From positions 1 through 5,729 of the forward strand of contig JACMIO010000040.1 in assembly GCA_014381105.1 (NCBI GenBank): DNA of 5,729 nt, in the 5' to 3' direction. Position 1 is the stretch's first letter. Every line of letters starts with the position of its first letter. A program made the translations under genes and the position numbers. Under the pieces are notes generated by a model, which was not told the origin of the DNA, ran no database searches, and worked only from the letters and a program-made list of their open reading frames with translations. Origin of the DNA: a bacterium. GTDB taxonomy: Archaea; Thermoproteota; Nitrososphaeria; Nitrososphaerales; Nitrososphaeraceae. Below, one piece after another: positions 1-5,292 of this stretch.

Positions 1-1
1 A

Positions 2-64
2 CCAAGCACTCCACCAATTGCCTTGTGTTTAGACGGATATCAACTGGCGGGCGCTTTTATTTAA
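2..64 (+). CDS. possible 3' end of an unidentified gene (partial)
   Basis: The plus strand is open from the window edge to a TAA at 62-64, giving a 20-residue tail that ends in LDGYQLAGAFI. The adjacent frame is also open, to a TAA at 73-75, so the frame choice is uncertain; I prefer this one because its composition looks more like a folded protein end. No start or motif is visible and I do not recognise the family. The inverted repeat at 105-126 and the new promoter at 141-149 fit the end of an upstream transcription unit. The whole call could be wrong and the first 100 bases may be non-coding. Confidence 0.2.
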   Translation, partial: PSTPPIALCLDGYQLAGAFI

Positions 65-104
65 GAAGTTTGTAAAAAAGTTATAGAATTGTACATCGAA
101 CTTA

Positions 105-126
105 CTAAGAATGTCTAAATTCTTAG
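105..126. repeat. 8-bp perfect inverted repeat (operator or terminator candidate)
   Basis: CTAAGAAT at 105-112 is followed by the six bases GTCTAA and then the exact reverse complement ATTCTTAG at 119-126. The repeat ends 14 bases before the TATA-like element at 141-149. It could be a binding site for a dimeric regulator of the downstream 52-residue gene and antiporter. It could equally be a weak stem-loop ending an upstream transcript, since a T-rich stretch (ATATTCTTT) follows it. The symmetry is directly visible; the role is inference. Confidence 0.5.
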
Positions 127-140
127 ATATTCTTTAAGGT

Positions 141-149
141 ATATTTAAG
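141..149 (+). promoter_or_regulatory. archaeal TATA box for the 52-residue gene
   Basis: ATATTTAAG is centred about 29 bases before the ATG at 174. In archaea transcription starts some 25 bases downstream of the TATA centre, so the transcript would begin at or next to the ATG and be leaderless. This also supports choosing that ATG as the start. The GAGGT at 169-173 abuts the ATG and is too close to act as a Shine-Dalgarno site. Confidence 0.6.
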
Positions 150-173
150 TGCGATTACATATTTTAATGAGGT

Positions 174-332
174 ATGGAGAAAGCAAAAGTAAAAAAATAT
201 GTTAATTATGATGATGAAACTTTAGAAAAAATGAAAAGATATTATAAAATTGATGATCATGACGAACTCTTGCGATTCATAAAGACTCATGGGTTGAAGA
301 ACTATGATCTTGATGTAGATAACTCACGATAG
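174..332 (+). CDS. small charged hypothetical protein, 52 aa
   Basis: An ATG at 174 opens a 52-codon frame ending with TAG at 330-332. The product begins MEKAKVKKYVNYDD and is strongly charged: a Lys-rich N-terminus, a central part likely to be helical (about residues 15-38, DETLEKMKRYYKIDD then HDELLRFIKTH), and an acidic C-terminus. It has no signal peptide, membrane segment or Cys motif, so it should be cytosolic. I do not recognise the family. Support for it being real comes from the TATA box placed for a leaderless start, A/T-rich third codon positions like those of the neighbours, and tight spacing (32 nt) to the antiporter gene, with which it is probably co-transcribed. A DNA-binding or antiporter-modulating role is conceivable but nothing in the sequence proves it. 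Confidence 0.6.
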   Translation: MEKAKVKKYVNYDDETLEKMKRYYKIDDHDELLRFIKTHGLKNYDLDVDNSR

Positions 333-364
333 TTGATCTTAGCACTGGAATTGCATATTGATTA

Positions 365-1594
365 TTGGGTAGTATTAACTTGTATTTTTTCCACCTCATA
401 ACACAACTCGGTCCAACTTTCTTAATTCAAGATTTCGCGGTAGTCATGATAGTAGCCGCGATTATGGTATTTGTTACTCATAGACTGAAACAACCAATGG
501 TAATAGGGTACTTATTGGCGGGCATGGTTATTGGTCCCTTTACTCCACCATTTAGCTTGATTCATGATGTAAGCACGATCAATACATTAGCTGAGCTTGG
601 AATAATCATTTTATTGTTTGTAATTGGGACTGAATTTCCTATTACAAAACTTAAAGCTGTCGGGAGAATATCACTGGTTGTAGGTATTGCAGAGTCTCTT
701 GGAACACTAATAATTACATTCTTCGTCGCGCAAACTCTGGGATTTTCACAATTTGACTCAATGTTCCTAGCTCTTGCCATGTCAGTTACTAGTACTGTTG
801 TTACAGTAAAAATACTAGAGGAGTTGAACATGATAAATGAAAAATCAAGTGTCCTAATAATGGGAATACTAATTGTGGAAGATGTTATAGTCATTACCAT
901 GTTAGGTATCCTACAGTCACTTGCATTAACTGCAGCAGTATCATTTGTTCAGGTAATATTGTCGGTCGGAATTGTAGTTGGTTTCATTGCAGCAATTTTG
1001 ATTTTAGGTTCACGATACTTACCACCACTTATAGATAAGCTTGCTCGAAAAACTGACTATTCCGTCTTGATTATAGTAATTTTGGGTCTTGCATTTGGTT
1101 TATCATTTGGCGCAATAGAACTTGGATTATCACCAGTAATTGGTGCATTTTTGGCAGGTGTGTTAGTAGCTGAATCAAATAGTGCGGGAATAGCTCGTGT
1201 CATAACAATACCGCTTCGAGACGTATTTGCGGCATTATTCTTCGTATCAGTGGGTGCACTTGTGGATGTATCAAAAATACCACTATTTATAATTCCAGCT
1301 CTGATCCTAATAGTAACTTCATTTACCGCAAAAATGTTGATTGTTACTCCATTTCTAATCAAAGCTGGATATGATACAACCACTGCTGTTAGAACTGGTC
1401 TTGGCTTGTCATCGGCCAGAGGAGAAATGTCACTAATAGTTGGAAAAGGTGGTCAGGATGTTGGTGCTGTCTCTTCATATATTCTCCCTATCCTAGGAGT
1501 TGTTACAATTGTCACAACTTTTGTAACCCCGTATATATTAAAACTAGGAACAAAGTTGAATATTTCATCTAATACAAGTGAAGAGAAAAAATAA
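365..1594 (+). CDS. CPA2 (Kef-type) monovalent cation:proton antiporter, membrane domain only
   Basis: This is an integral membrane protein of the Na+/H+ exchanger fold (CPA2, KefB/KefC/GerN-like), expected to exchange K+ or Na+ for protons across the cell membrane. Numbering from the TTG at 365 (409 aa), I count about 12-13 hydrophobic segments between residues 21 and 393. Family landmarks are GYLLAGMVIGP (48-58), ELGIIILLFVIGTEF (77-91), the SVTSTVVTVKILEE segment (140-153), an acidic pair Glu172-Asp173 in the sixth-helix position used for ion and proton binding, GLSPVIGAFLAG (254-265), LFFVSVGALVD (291-301) and ARGEMSLIV (351-359). Only about 15 polar residues follow the last helix, so the RCK/TrkA-N nucleotide-binding domain of KefB/KefC is absent. 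The TTG at 365 is chosen because an in-frame TGA lies at 359-361 and the next ATG (446) would cut the first helix; TTG 380 is possible. No promoter of its own is visible, so it is probably read from the promoter at 141-149. Exact ion specificity cannot be assigned. Confidence 0.9.
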   Translation: MGSINLYFFHLITQLGPTFLIQDFAVVMIVAAIMVFVTHRLKQPMVIGYLLAGMVIGPFTPPFSLIHDVSTINTLAELGIIILLFVIGTEFPITKLKAVGRISLVVGIAESLGTLIITFFVAQTLGFSQFDSMFLALAMSVTSTVVTVKILEELNMINEKSSVLIMGILIVEDVIVITMLGILQSLALTAAVSFVQVILSVGIVVGFIAAILILGSRYLPPLIDKLARKTDYSVLIIVILGLAFGLSFGAIELGLSPVIGAFLAGVLVAESNSAGIARVITIPLRDVFAALFFVSVGALVDVSKIPLFIIPALILIVTSFTAKMLIVTPFLIKAGYDTTTAVRTGLGLSSARGEMSLIVGKGGQDVGAVSSYILPILGVVTIVTTFVTPYILKLGTKLNISSNTSEEKK

Positions 1595-1641
1595 TTAGAT
1601 CCAGGTTGATATGGAAATGTCGCCAGTCCCTCCTTTCTAGG

Positions 1642-1655
1642 CTAAATGATTTTAG
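1642..1655. terminator. weak hairpin between convergent genes
   Basis: CTAAA and TTTAG flank a four-base loop in the 64-nt gap between the antiporter stop (1594) and the stop of the exported protein (1659, minus strand). A pyrimidine-rich run (about 1628-1638) lies beside it. The position suits termination from either side, but the stem is only five A/T-rich pairs, so this is a tentative call. Confidence 0.25.
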
Positions 1656-1658
1656 GGA

Positions 1659-2615
1659 TTACGACTGATTTAAAATTCCGCTAACCCTAACGGAATGTTC
1701 ATTTGGAGGAATAAAAATATTAGTAGTAATAGTCTTGCCATTCTTGGTAATCTGCGGATCTGTCACTCCTAAATTATCCAAAAATATTGCTATAATTTGA
1801 TCGCTATCTGATTGAGGTATCTTGAGAGTAACGATACCTCCTAATGGATTATAATGATCAGCATTGAATGATATGCTGTCAGTTGAATTATCATAACTGA
1901 AATTGCTTATTTTCGCAACACTCTCCAATCCATACGGTAGAAACTTTTCGTTACCTAAATCAAGAGTGTTAATTGGGGCGTCTGGATCAAAACCTGCACA
2001 ACTAAAATAGTTTGCATCTCGTACTATGGCATCATCCGGTATGGCTGAAAATGCGTTTACCTCACCTGGCTTTAGTATGGGTATAATATTAGATTGAATA
2101 GAATCTATTTGCGTTCCATTCTTGTCATGAACTGATGCATATACACTAATATTTTGCACCAGAACACTTCCATTATTCTTTAGTGTGCCAACTAATTCCC
2201 TATTTTCACCCACAGGAAAATTAGAATAGTTTTGCAAAATGATATTATAATAAGGCTCATTTGTATTGACAGTCTGAAGTAAATATGGTTTGCCCAATAC
2301 ATCATGATCAGCATTTATTTTGAATTTATATGGAGACTCCTTTCCTGGATAAATAATTTTACTGAAAGTCGTATCCTGCAAGGTAGTTTTTGAATCGTCA
2401 ATTTTTTTCTGTACATCTAAGCCTACTACTACCCGTTCAGATGTTGTTCCAAGATTTGTTACAACTCCTATAATATTCAACTTGCCGTTCGAATCAACAA
2501 ACGGAAATCCAGAAGAAATTTCAAGTCTCTCTTCTGCGTTGACAAAATTAGAGAAAATTTGTCCAATAAACGTCGTTAGCAACAATGTGATCAGAATCGG
2601 TATGATTTGATTCAC
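1659..2615 (-). CDS. exported protein with two tandem FxLYD/CARDB-like beta-sandwich domains
   Basis: The 318-residue product starts at a GTG (2615-2613) and carries an N-terminal hydrophobic stretch (residues 4-26) ending VNA-EE, a plausible signal peptidase site after Ala27. The mature part shows two stretches with the pattern of small extracellular Ig-like folds: about 31-112 (NIIGVVTNLGTTSE, then a PGKESPYKF turn) and about 136-195 (LVGTLKNNGSVLVQNISVYASVHDKNG, then LKPGE). This resembles FxLYD or CARDB domains common on archaeal surfaces. A third beta-rich part covers about 230-318. Seven N-X-S/T sequons (N129, N148, N155, N166, N238, N243, N316) fit surface glycosylation. There is no C-terminal membrane anchor, so it may be secreted or held by other surface components. 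It converges with the antiporter and has its own TATA box. The precise function is unknown. Confidence 0.8.
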   Translation of the reverse strand: MNQIIPILITLLLTTFIGQIFSNFVNAEERLEISSGFPFVDSNGKLNIIGVVTNLGTTSERVVVGLDVQKKIDDSKTTLQDTTFSKIIYPGKESPYKFKINADHDVLGKPYLLQTVNTNEPYYNIILQNYSNFPVGENRELVGTLKNNGSVLVQNISVYASVHDKNGTQIDSIQSNIIPILKPGEVNAFSAIPDDAIVRDANYFSCAGFDPDAPINTLDLGNEKFLPYGLESVAKISNFSYDNSTDSISFNADHYNPLGGIVTLKIPQSDSDQIIAIFLDNLGVTDPQITKNGKTITTNIFIPPNEHSVRVSGILNQS

Positions 2616-2637
2616 AACAGTATATTTCCAAAAGGAA

Positions 2638-2647
2638 GATAAATATC
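2638..2647 (-). promoter_or_regulatory. archaeal TATA box for the exported-protein gene
   Basis: Read on the minus strand this is GATATTTATC, centred about 27 bases upstream of the GTG at 2615. The spacing predicts a leaderless transcript starting at or beside the GTG, which supports the GTG as the true start. No in-frame ATG precedes it. Confidence 0.55.
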
Positions 2648-2668
2648 ATTGTGAAGTAGAACAGAGTG

Positions 2669-2681
2669 CCACATGTTGTGG
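2669..2681. terminator. short hairpin after the dehydratase gene
   Basis: CCACA (2669-2673) and TGTGG (2677-2681) form a five-pair stem with a three-base loop. The hairpin lies 19 bases beyond the stop of the minus-strand dehydratase gene and upstream of the TATA box at 2638-2647. On the minus strand a short T run (CAAATTTTG) precedes the stem rather than following it, so it is not a classical terminator. It may be chance. Confidence 0.2.
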
Positions 2682-2699
2682 AACAAAATTTGAGAATTT

Positions 2700-3572
2700 C
2701 TAGATGGTAATCTTGTCAAAAGGCTTCATTGCATTTGGAATATTTTCAATCAAATCCGTGGCCATCATGTGAAATCCGACCTTTTCTACCGCAATGGTGG
2801 CTGCCACTCCATTGAAATATACTGCCAATGCAGATGCATCGAAGGATGAATTTGTCCTTGAATATAAAGCCGCAACAAGGCCTGCAAGAACATCCCCTGT
2901 TCCTCCGACGTTCATAGCAGGAGTAGACCTTCTTATTGCTGCAATCTTTCCGGTTTCATCAGCTATAACATTCAACCACCCCTTGAGAATTATCGTAATC
3001 TTGTGTTTTATCGCCATTTTCGAAACAATTGAATGAATATCTTCTTCACTACCTCCGACATCTTCATTGAAAATTCTTTTAAATTCGCCGGGATGTGGTG
3101 TTATTATTGTATCAGTTTCCGTAATATCTGAGAGGACTTGAGGTATTAGTGCTGACGCATCAAGTACAAGTTTTGTTCCATTTTCCCGAAGTTTCTTGAC
3201 AAGTGAGTTTAGAGCCTCAGTTTTGGATAAGGTCATTCCCATACCTATAGTTGCAGTATGAGGTATCTTTGGTAGACCTTTAATCAGTCTGTTTGCAGAT
3301 CCAATTGTGAGTGAGCTATCTGTCATGGGTAATGCAATAATATTCGGCGAATAGGATCTTATGGCGCTAACAATAATTTTAGGTACAGCAGTATAGACCA
3401 AGTCAGCGCCAGCACGTAGAGCACTCAGTGATGCTAGCAATGGTGCACCATGATACAAACTACTACCTCCAATTACAAGTACTATTCCATTGTCTCCTTT
3501 CTTCGAATTTTGATCCCTGGGAGATACATGATTTTTGATATAATCCTGTGTTATGGAAAGTACTTCCGTCAA
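2700..3572 (-). CDS. nnrD: stand-alone NAD(P)H-hydrate dehydratase (NnrD, YjeF C-terminal/ribokinase-like)
   Basis: This is a nicotinamide nucleotide repair enzyme. The family dehydrates the damaged S-form of hydrated NADH or NADPH back to the intact cofactor at the cost of ADP or ATP, in the cytosol. The 290-residue product has the ribokinase-like layout: KGDNGIVLVIGGS (25-37) and YHGAPLLASLSALRAGAD (40-57) near the N-terminus, LDAS (137-140), TPHPGEFKRI (158-167), LKGW (196-199) and the glycine-rich NVGGTGDVLAGL (221-232), whose Asp227 is the conserved catalytic position. The length fits the dehydratase domain alone; the NnrE epimerase domain that many archaea fuse in front is absent and is not elsewhere in the window. 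The start is a TTG (3572-3570); the in-frame TAG at 3578-3576 rules out anything further upstream, and no in-frame ATG occurs before the conserved region. It lies 206 nt downstream of the radical SAM gene on the same strand. Confidence 0.9.
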   Translation of the reverse strand: MTEVLSITQDYIKNHVSPRDQNSKKGDNGIVLVIGGSSLYHGAPLLASLSALRAGADLVYTAVPKIIVSAIRSYSPNIIALPMTDSSLTIGSANRLIKGLPKIPHTATIGMGMTLSKTEALNSLVKKLRENGTKLVLDASALIPQVLSDITETDTIITPHPGEFKRIFNEDVGGSEEDIHSIVSKMAIKHKITIILKGWLNVIADETGKIAAIRRSTPAMNVGGTGDVLAGLVAALYSRTNSSFDASALAVYFNGVAATIAVEKVGFHMMATDLIENIPNAMKPFDKITI

Positions 3573-3581
3573 TCTCTATCA

Positions 3582-3598
3582 TGATATGTTTGATATGT
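3582..3598. repeat. 8-bp direct repeat upstream of nnrD
   Basis: TGATATGT occurs at 3582-3589 and again at 3591-3598, a nine-base period, starting 10 bases before the TTG start of the dehydratase gene (minus strand, where it reads ACATATCA twice). It lies where the core promoter of a leaderless gene would be, though neither copy is placed ideally as a TATA box. It could be a regulator site or chance in A/T-rich DNA. The rest of the 206-nt gap (3573-3778) shows only very short ORFs and no clear structure. Confidence 0.35.
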
Positions 3599-3778
3599 CT
3601 TTGTCAAAAACCTTGCTAAAAAATATGAACCAGATAGATTGAATCACTTTTCCTATCTATAAGATTGAATTGACCAGACATAGGCTGAACAAAGTAACAA
3701 AATGGGCAGAGATTAGAATTTTCTTGTATCTACTTGAATCGCCAACTGGCTCTGTTCCGCAAGATAACCTGGATAAAA

Positions 3779-4852
3779 TTATTCCATAAATTGGAACCTT
3801 CTTTTATTTTTTTTCTGGAGAGATCCAACAATAGGGATGCAATATCCGCATTGCTTACAGCAATTTCTTTCATCCAGATTCCATCCCTCAATATTAAACC
3901 CATATCTTTGGATTGCCAGATGACCGCATTCAGGACAATAGGTATTTTCCAACTTATGTCCTGGTACATTACCTATGTAAACATACTTTAATCCAATCTG
4001 TTTTGCTATTTCGCAATGTTTCTCTAATGTTAAGACAGGTGTAGAATCAAACTCCATCATCTTGTAGTCAGGATGGAATCTCAAAAAATGAATTGGAGTA
4101 TCGGGACCAAGTTCATCGTATACAAATCTACATAATTGTCGTGCAGAATCCAAGTTGTCACCAACTTGAGGAACAATAAGATCAGTTATCTCTACGTGAA
4201 TTTTTGTCTTTGATTTTATTTCCTTTAGTGTTGAAAAGATTGGTTCGGAGCTAGGAATACCTATGTAACGTCTTACGAACTCTTGATTTCCACTACCTTT
4301 AAAATCAACTGTAATACAATCCAAAAATTTTGACATCATGTTAACAGATTCTGGTGTATCATATCCATTAGATACAAAAATATTGAATATTCCTTTCTTG
4401 TGGGCTTCTATCCCACAGTCTTTTGCAAATTCTATAAAAATTGACGGCTCATTGTAAGTATAGGCAATACCCTGTGCACCATAAAACTGTGCTTTCTCTA
4501 CTACTTCAGATGGTGTCATTTCACTACCTTCTATTTTTCTCCTCTGTGAAATATCATAGTTTTGACAGTATTTACAAAGCCAATTGCAACCCGTTGTAGC
4601 AATAGAATAAATCGACGATCCAGGCATATAATGAATTACTGGTTTCTTTTCAATTGGATCGATATGCCCTGCAATTACTTTCCCATATACGTATAACCAT
4701 AGTTTGTTGTTATTAACACCTCTAATTCCACAAAGACCTATTTTTCCCTCCGGGATCTCACATTTTCTAGCGCATGCAGTACATCGAATTCTGCCATTTG
4801 GAAGATTAGAGTATAATTCTGCCTCTTTACCAAATATTTCTACAGACGCCAT
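3779..4852 (-). CDS. amrS: AmmeMemoRadiSam system radical SAM enzyme
   Basis: This is a radical S-adenosylmethionine protein of the pyruvate-formate-lyase-activase-like group named for its association with AMMECR1 and Memo proteins; its substrate is not established to my knowledge. Numbering from the ATG at 4852 (357 aa), it has an N-terminal Cys cluster C24-X2-C27-X3-C31 and C41, the DPIEKKP segment (65-71), the 4Fe-4S motif C89-X3-C93-X2-C96 followed by QN, and the YTYNEPSIF signature (131-139). A C-terminal zinc-ribbon-like set follows (C306, C309, C331/C332, C335, C338). Length and order match the family. A TTG at 4870 would add six residues, but the ATG is preferred because a TATA box lies 28 nt upstream of it and the conserved part begins just after. 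The Memo and AMMECR1 partners are not in this window and must lie elsewhere if present. No sign of frameshift or lost cluster ligands. Confidence 0.9.
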   Translation of the reverse strand: MASVEIFGKEAELYSNLPNGRIRCTACARKCEIPEGKIGLCGIRGVNNNKLWLYVYGKVIAGHIDPIEKKPVIHYMPGSSIYSIATTGCNWLCKYCQNYDISQRRKIEGSEMTPSEVVEKAQFYGAQGIAYTYNEPSIFIEFAKDCGIEAHKKGIFNIFVSNGYDTPESVNMMSKFLDCITVDFKGSGNQEFVRRYIGIPSSEPIFSTLKEIKSKTKIHVEITDLIVPQVGDNLDSARQLCRFVYDELGPDTPIHFLRFHPDYKMMEFDSTPVLTLEKHCEIAKQIGLKYVYIGNVPGHKLENTYCPECGHLAIQRYGFNIEGWNLDERNCCKQCGYCIPIVGSLQKKNKRRFQFME

Positions 4853-4876
4853 TATTATGATATAGCCCAAAGAACC

Positions 4877-4884
4877 TTATAAAT
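4877..4884 (-). promoter_or_regulatory. archaeal TATA box for amrS
   Basis: On the minus strand the sequence reads ATTTATAAGG, with the TTTATAAG core centred about 28 bases upstream of the ATG at 4852. The transcript would start at or next to the ATG, so it is predicted to be leaderless. This decides the ATG over the upstream TTG at 4870. Confidence 0.6.
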
Positions 4885-5036
4885 CAGACTAGGTCTGCAA
4901 TACCATATATTGAAATAATCTGTTGTAAGTCTTGTTGTTGTTCCTTTTGTCTAATACCTGACTCAAGATTCAAATTGTTTCTTTTAGTATCTACATTAAA
5001 GTCACACGCAATCAAGACAACAGGAGATATTAACAT
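4884..5036 (-). CDS. doubtful small ORF, 50 aa
   Basis: An ATG at 5036-5034 opens a 50-codon frame ending in TGA at 4886-4884, filling almost the whole gap between the tRNA promoter and the radical SAM promoter. The product starts with a hydrophobic stretch (MLISPVVLIAC) and has a Gln-rich middle (RQKEQQQDLQQII). I do not recognise it. Against it: no TATA box at leaderless distance, no Shine-Dalgarno site, and its ends overlap the promoter elements of both neighbours. An alternative in-frame TTG lies at 5063. It may simply be an open stretch in non-coding DNA. Confidence 0.2.
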   Translation of the reverse strand: MLISPVVLIACDFNVDTKRNNLNLESGIRQKEQQQDLQQIISIYGIADLV

Positions 5037-5039
5037 AAG

Positions 5040-5047
5040 TTTTATAT
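5040..5047 (+). promoter_or_regulatory. archaeal TATA box for tRNA-Glu
   Basis: TTTTATAT is centred about 29 bases before the first base of the tRNA at 5073, the usual distance between TATA centre and the start of an archaeal tRNA transcript, allowing a few bases of 5' leader. Confidence 0.65.
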
Positions 5048-5072
5048 GAAGAAAATTATCCAAATTCCTATC

Positions 5073-5148
5073 GCTCCGATGGTGTAGGCCGGTTAAGCAT
5101 TTCGCCCTCTCAAGGCGACGATCCCGGGTTCAAATCCCGGTCGGAGCA
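5073..5148 (+). tRNA. tRNA-Glu (anticodon CTC)
   Basis: All four arms fold. The acceptor stem GCTCCGA (5073-5079) pairs with TCGGAGC (5141-5147), and A5148 is the discriminator. The D arm is GTGT/GCAT with an 11-base loop containing GG. The anticodon stem TCGCC/GGCGA encloses CTCTCAA, giving anticodon CTC, which reads the Glu codon GAG. The variable loop has five bases, and the T arm is CCGGG/CCCGG around TTCAAAT. The gene is 76 nt, has no intron, and does not encode the 3' CCA (CTA follows the discriminator), so the end must be added by the CCA-adding enzyme. Confidence 0.97.
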
Positions 5149-5154
5149 CTAATA

Positions 5155-5249
5155 CTACAAGATTCTGCAGTCCGGTAAAATCTCTTCATCTACACTTGAT
5201 TTTATTCAAGAGTTATAGGGGGACTACCATTGTCATCATTATCTTGTAG
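5155..5249. other. nested inverted repeats downstream of the tRNA (possible structured RNA)
   Basis: CTACAAGAT (5155-5163) is perfectly complementary to ATCTTGTAG (5241-5249). Nested inside are AGTCC (5169-5173) with GGACT (5221-5225), and a small hairpin CTTGA (5195-5199) with TCAAG (5206-5210). The three helices could stack into one extended stem beginning seven bases after the tRNA. The small hairpin may help end the tRNA transcript, or the whole may be an unannotated RNA. No ORF of note lies here on either strand. Pairing is seen; function is not shown. Confidence 0.3.
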
Positions 5250-5264
5250 CAGACAATATTGATT

Positions 5265-5283
5265 AAGGAAAAATATTATCCTT
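5265..5283 (-). terminator. possible terminator of the small Cys/His gene
   Basis: AAGGA (5265-5269) and TCCTT (5279-5283) flank a nine-base A/T loop, 10 bases beyond the stop of the minus-strand gene at 5293. On the minus strand the loop contains five consecutive T residues, consistent with archaeal T-tract termination. The stem is short, so the T run is the better evidence. Confidence 0.3.
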
Positions 5284-5292
5284 GCTTATAGA

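Noticed and set aside
562..900. Open frame on the minus strand inside the antiporter gene
   Set aside because: It is antisense to a well-supported membrane protein, is Ser/Thr/Ile-rich as expected of a shadow frame, and has no promoter.
1057..1383. Second minus-strand open frame inside the antiporter gene
   Set aside because: Shadow of the same coding sequence; composition is low-complexity and no motif or promoter is visible.
2794..3036. Plus-strand open frame inside nnrD
   Set aside because: It lies antisense to the conserved GTGD region of the dehydratase and has no family signature.
3730..3991. Two overlapping open frames, one per strand, over the 3' end of amrS
   Set aside because: Both overlap the C-terminal Cys set of the radical SAM enzyme in other frames. 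The minus-strand one raised the question of a frameshift, but the amrS frame keeps its Cys ligands to a natural stop at 3779, so no frameshift is needed.
4853..4870. TTG start of amrS six codons upstream of the ATG
   Set aside because: The TATA box at 4877-4884 would place the transcript start near 4852, downstream of this TTG.
5073..5148. Integration (att) site at the tRNA
   Set aside because: No integrase gene is present and no repeat of the tRNA 3' end was seen elsewhere in the window.
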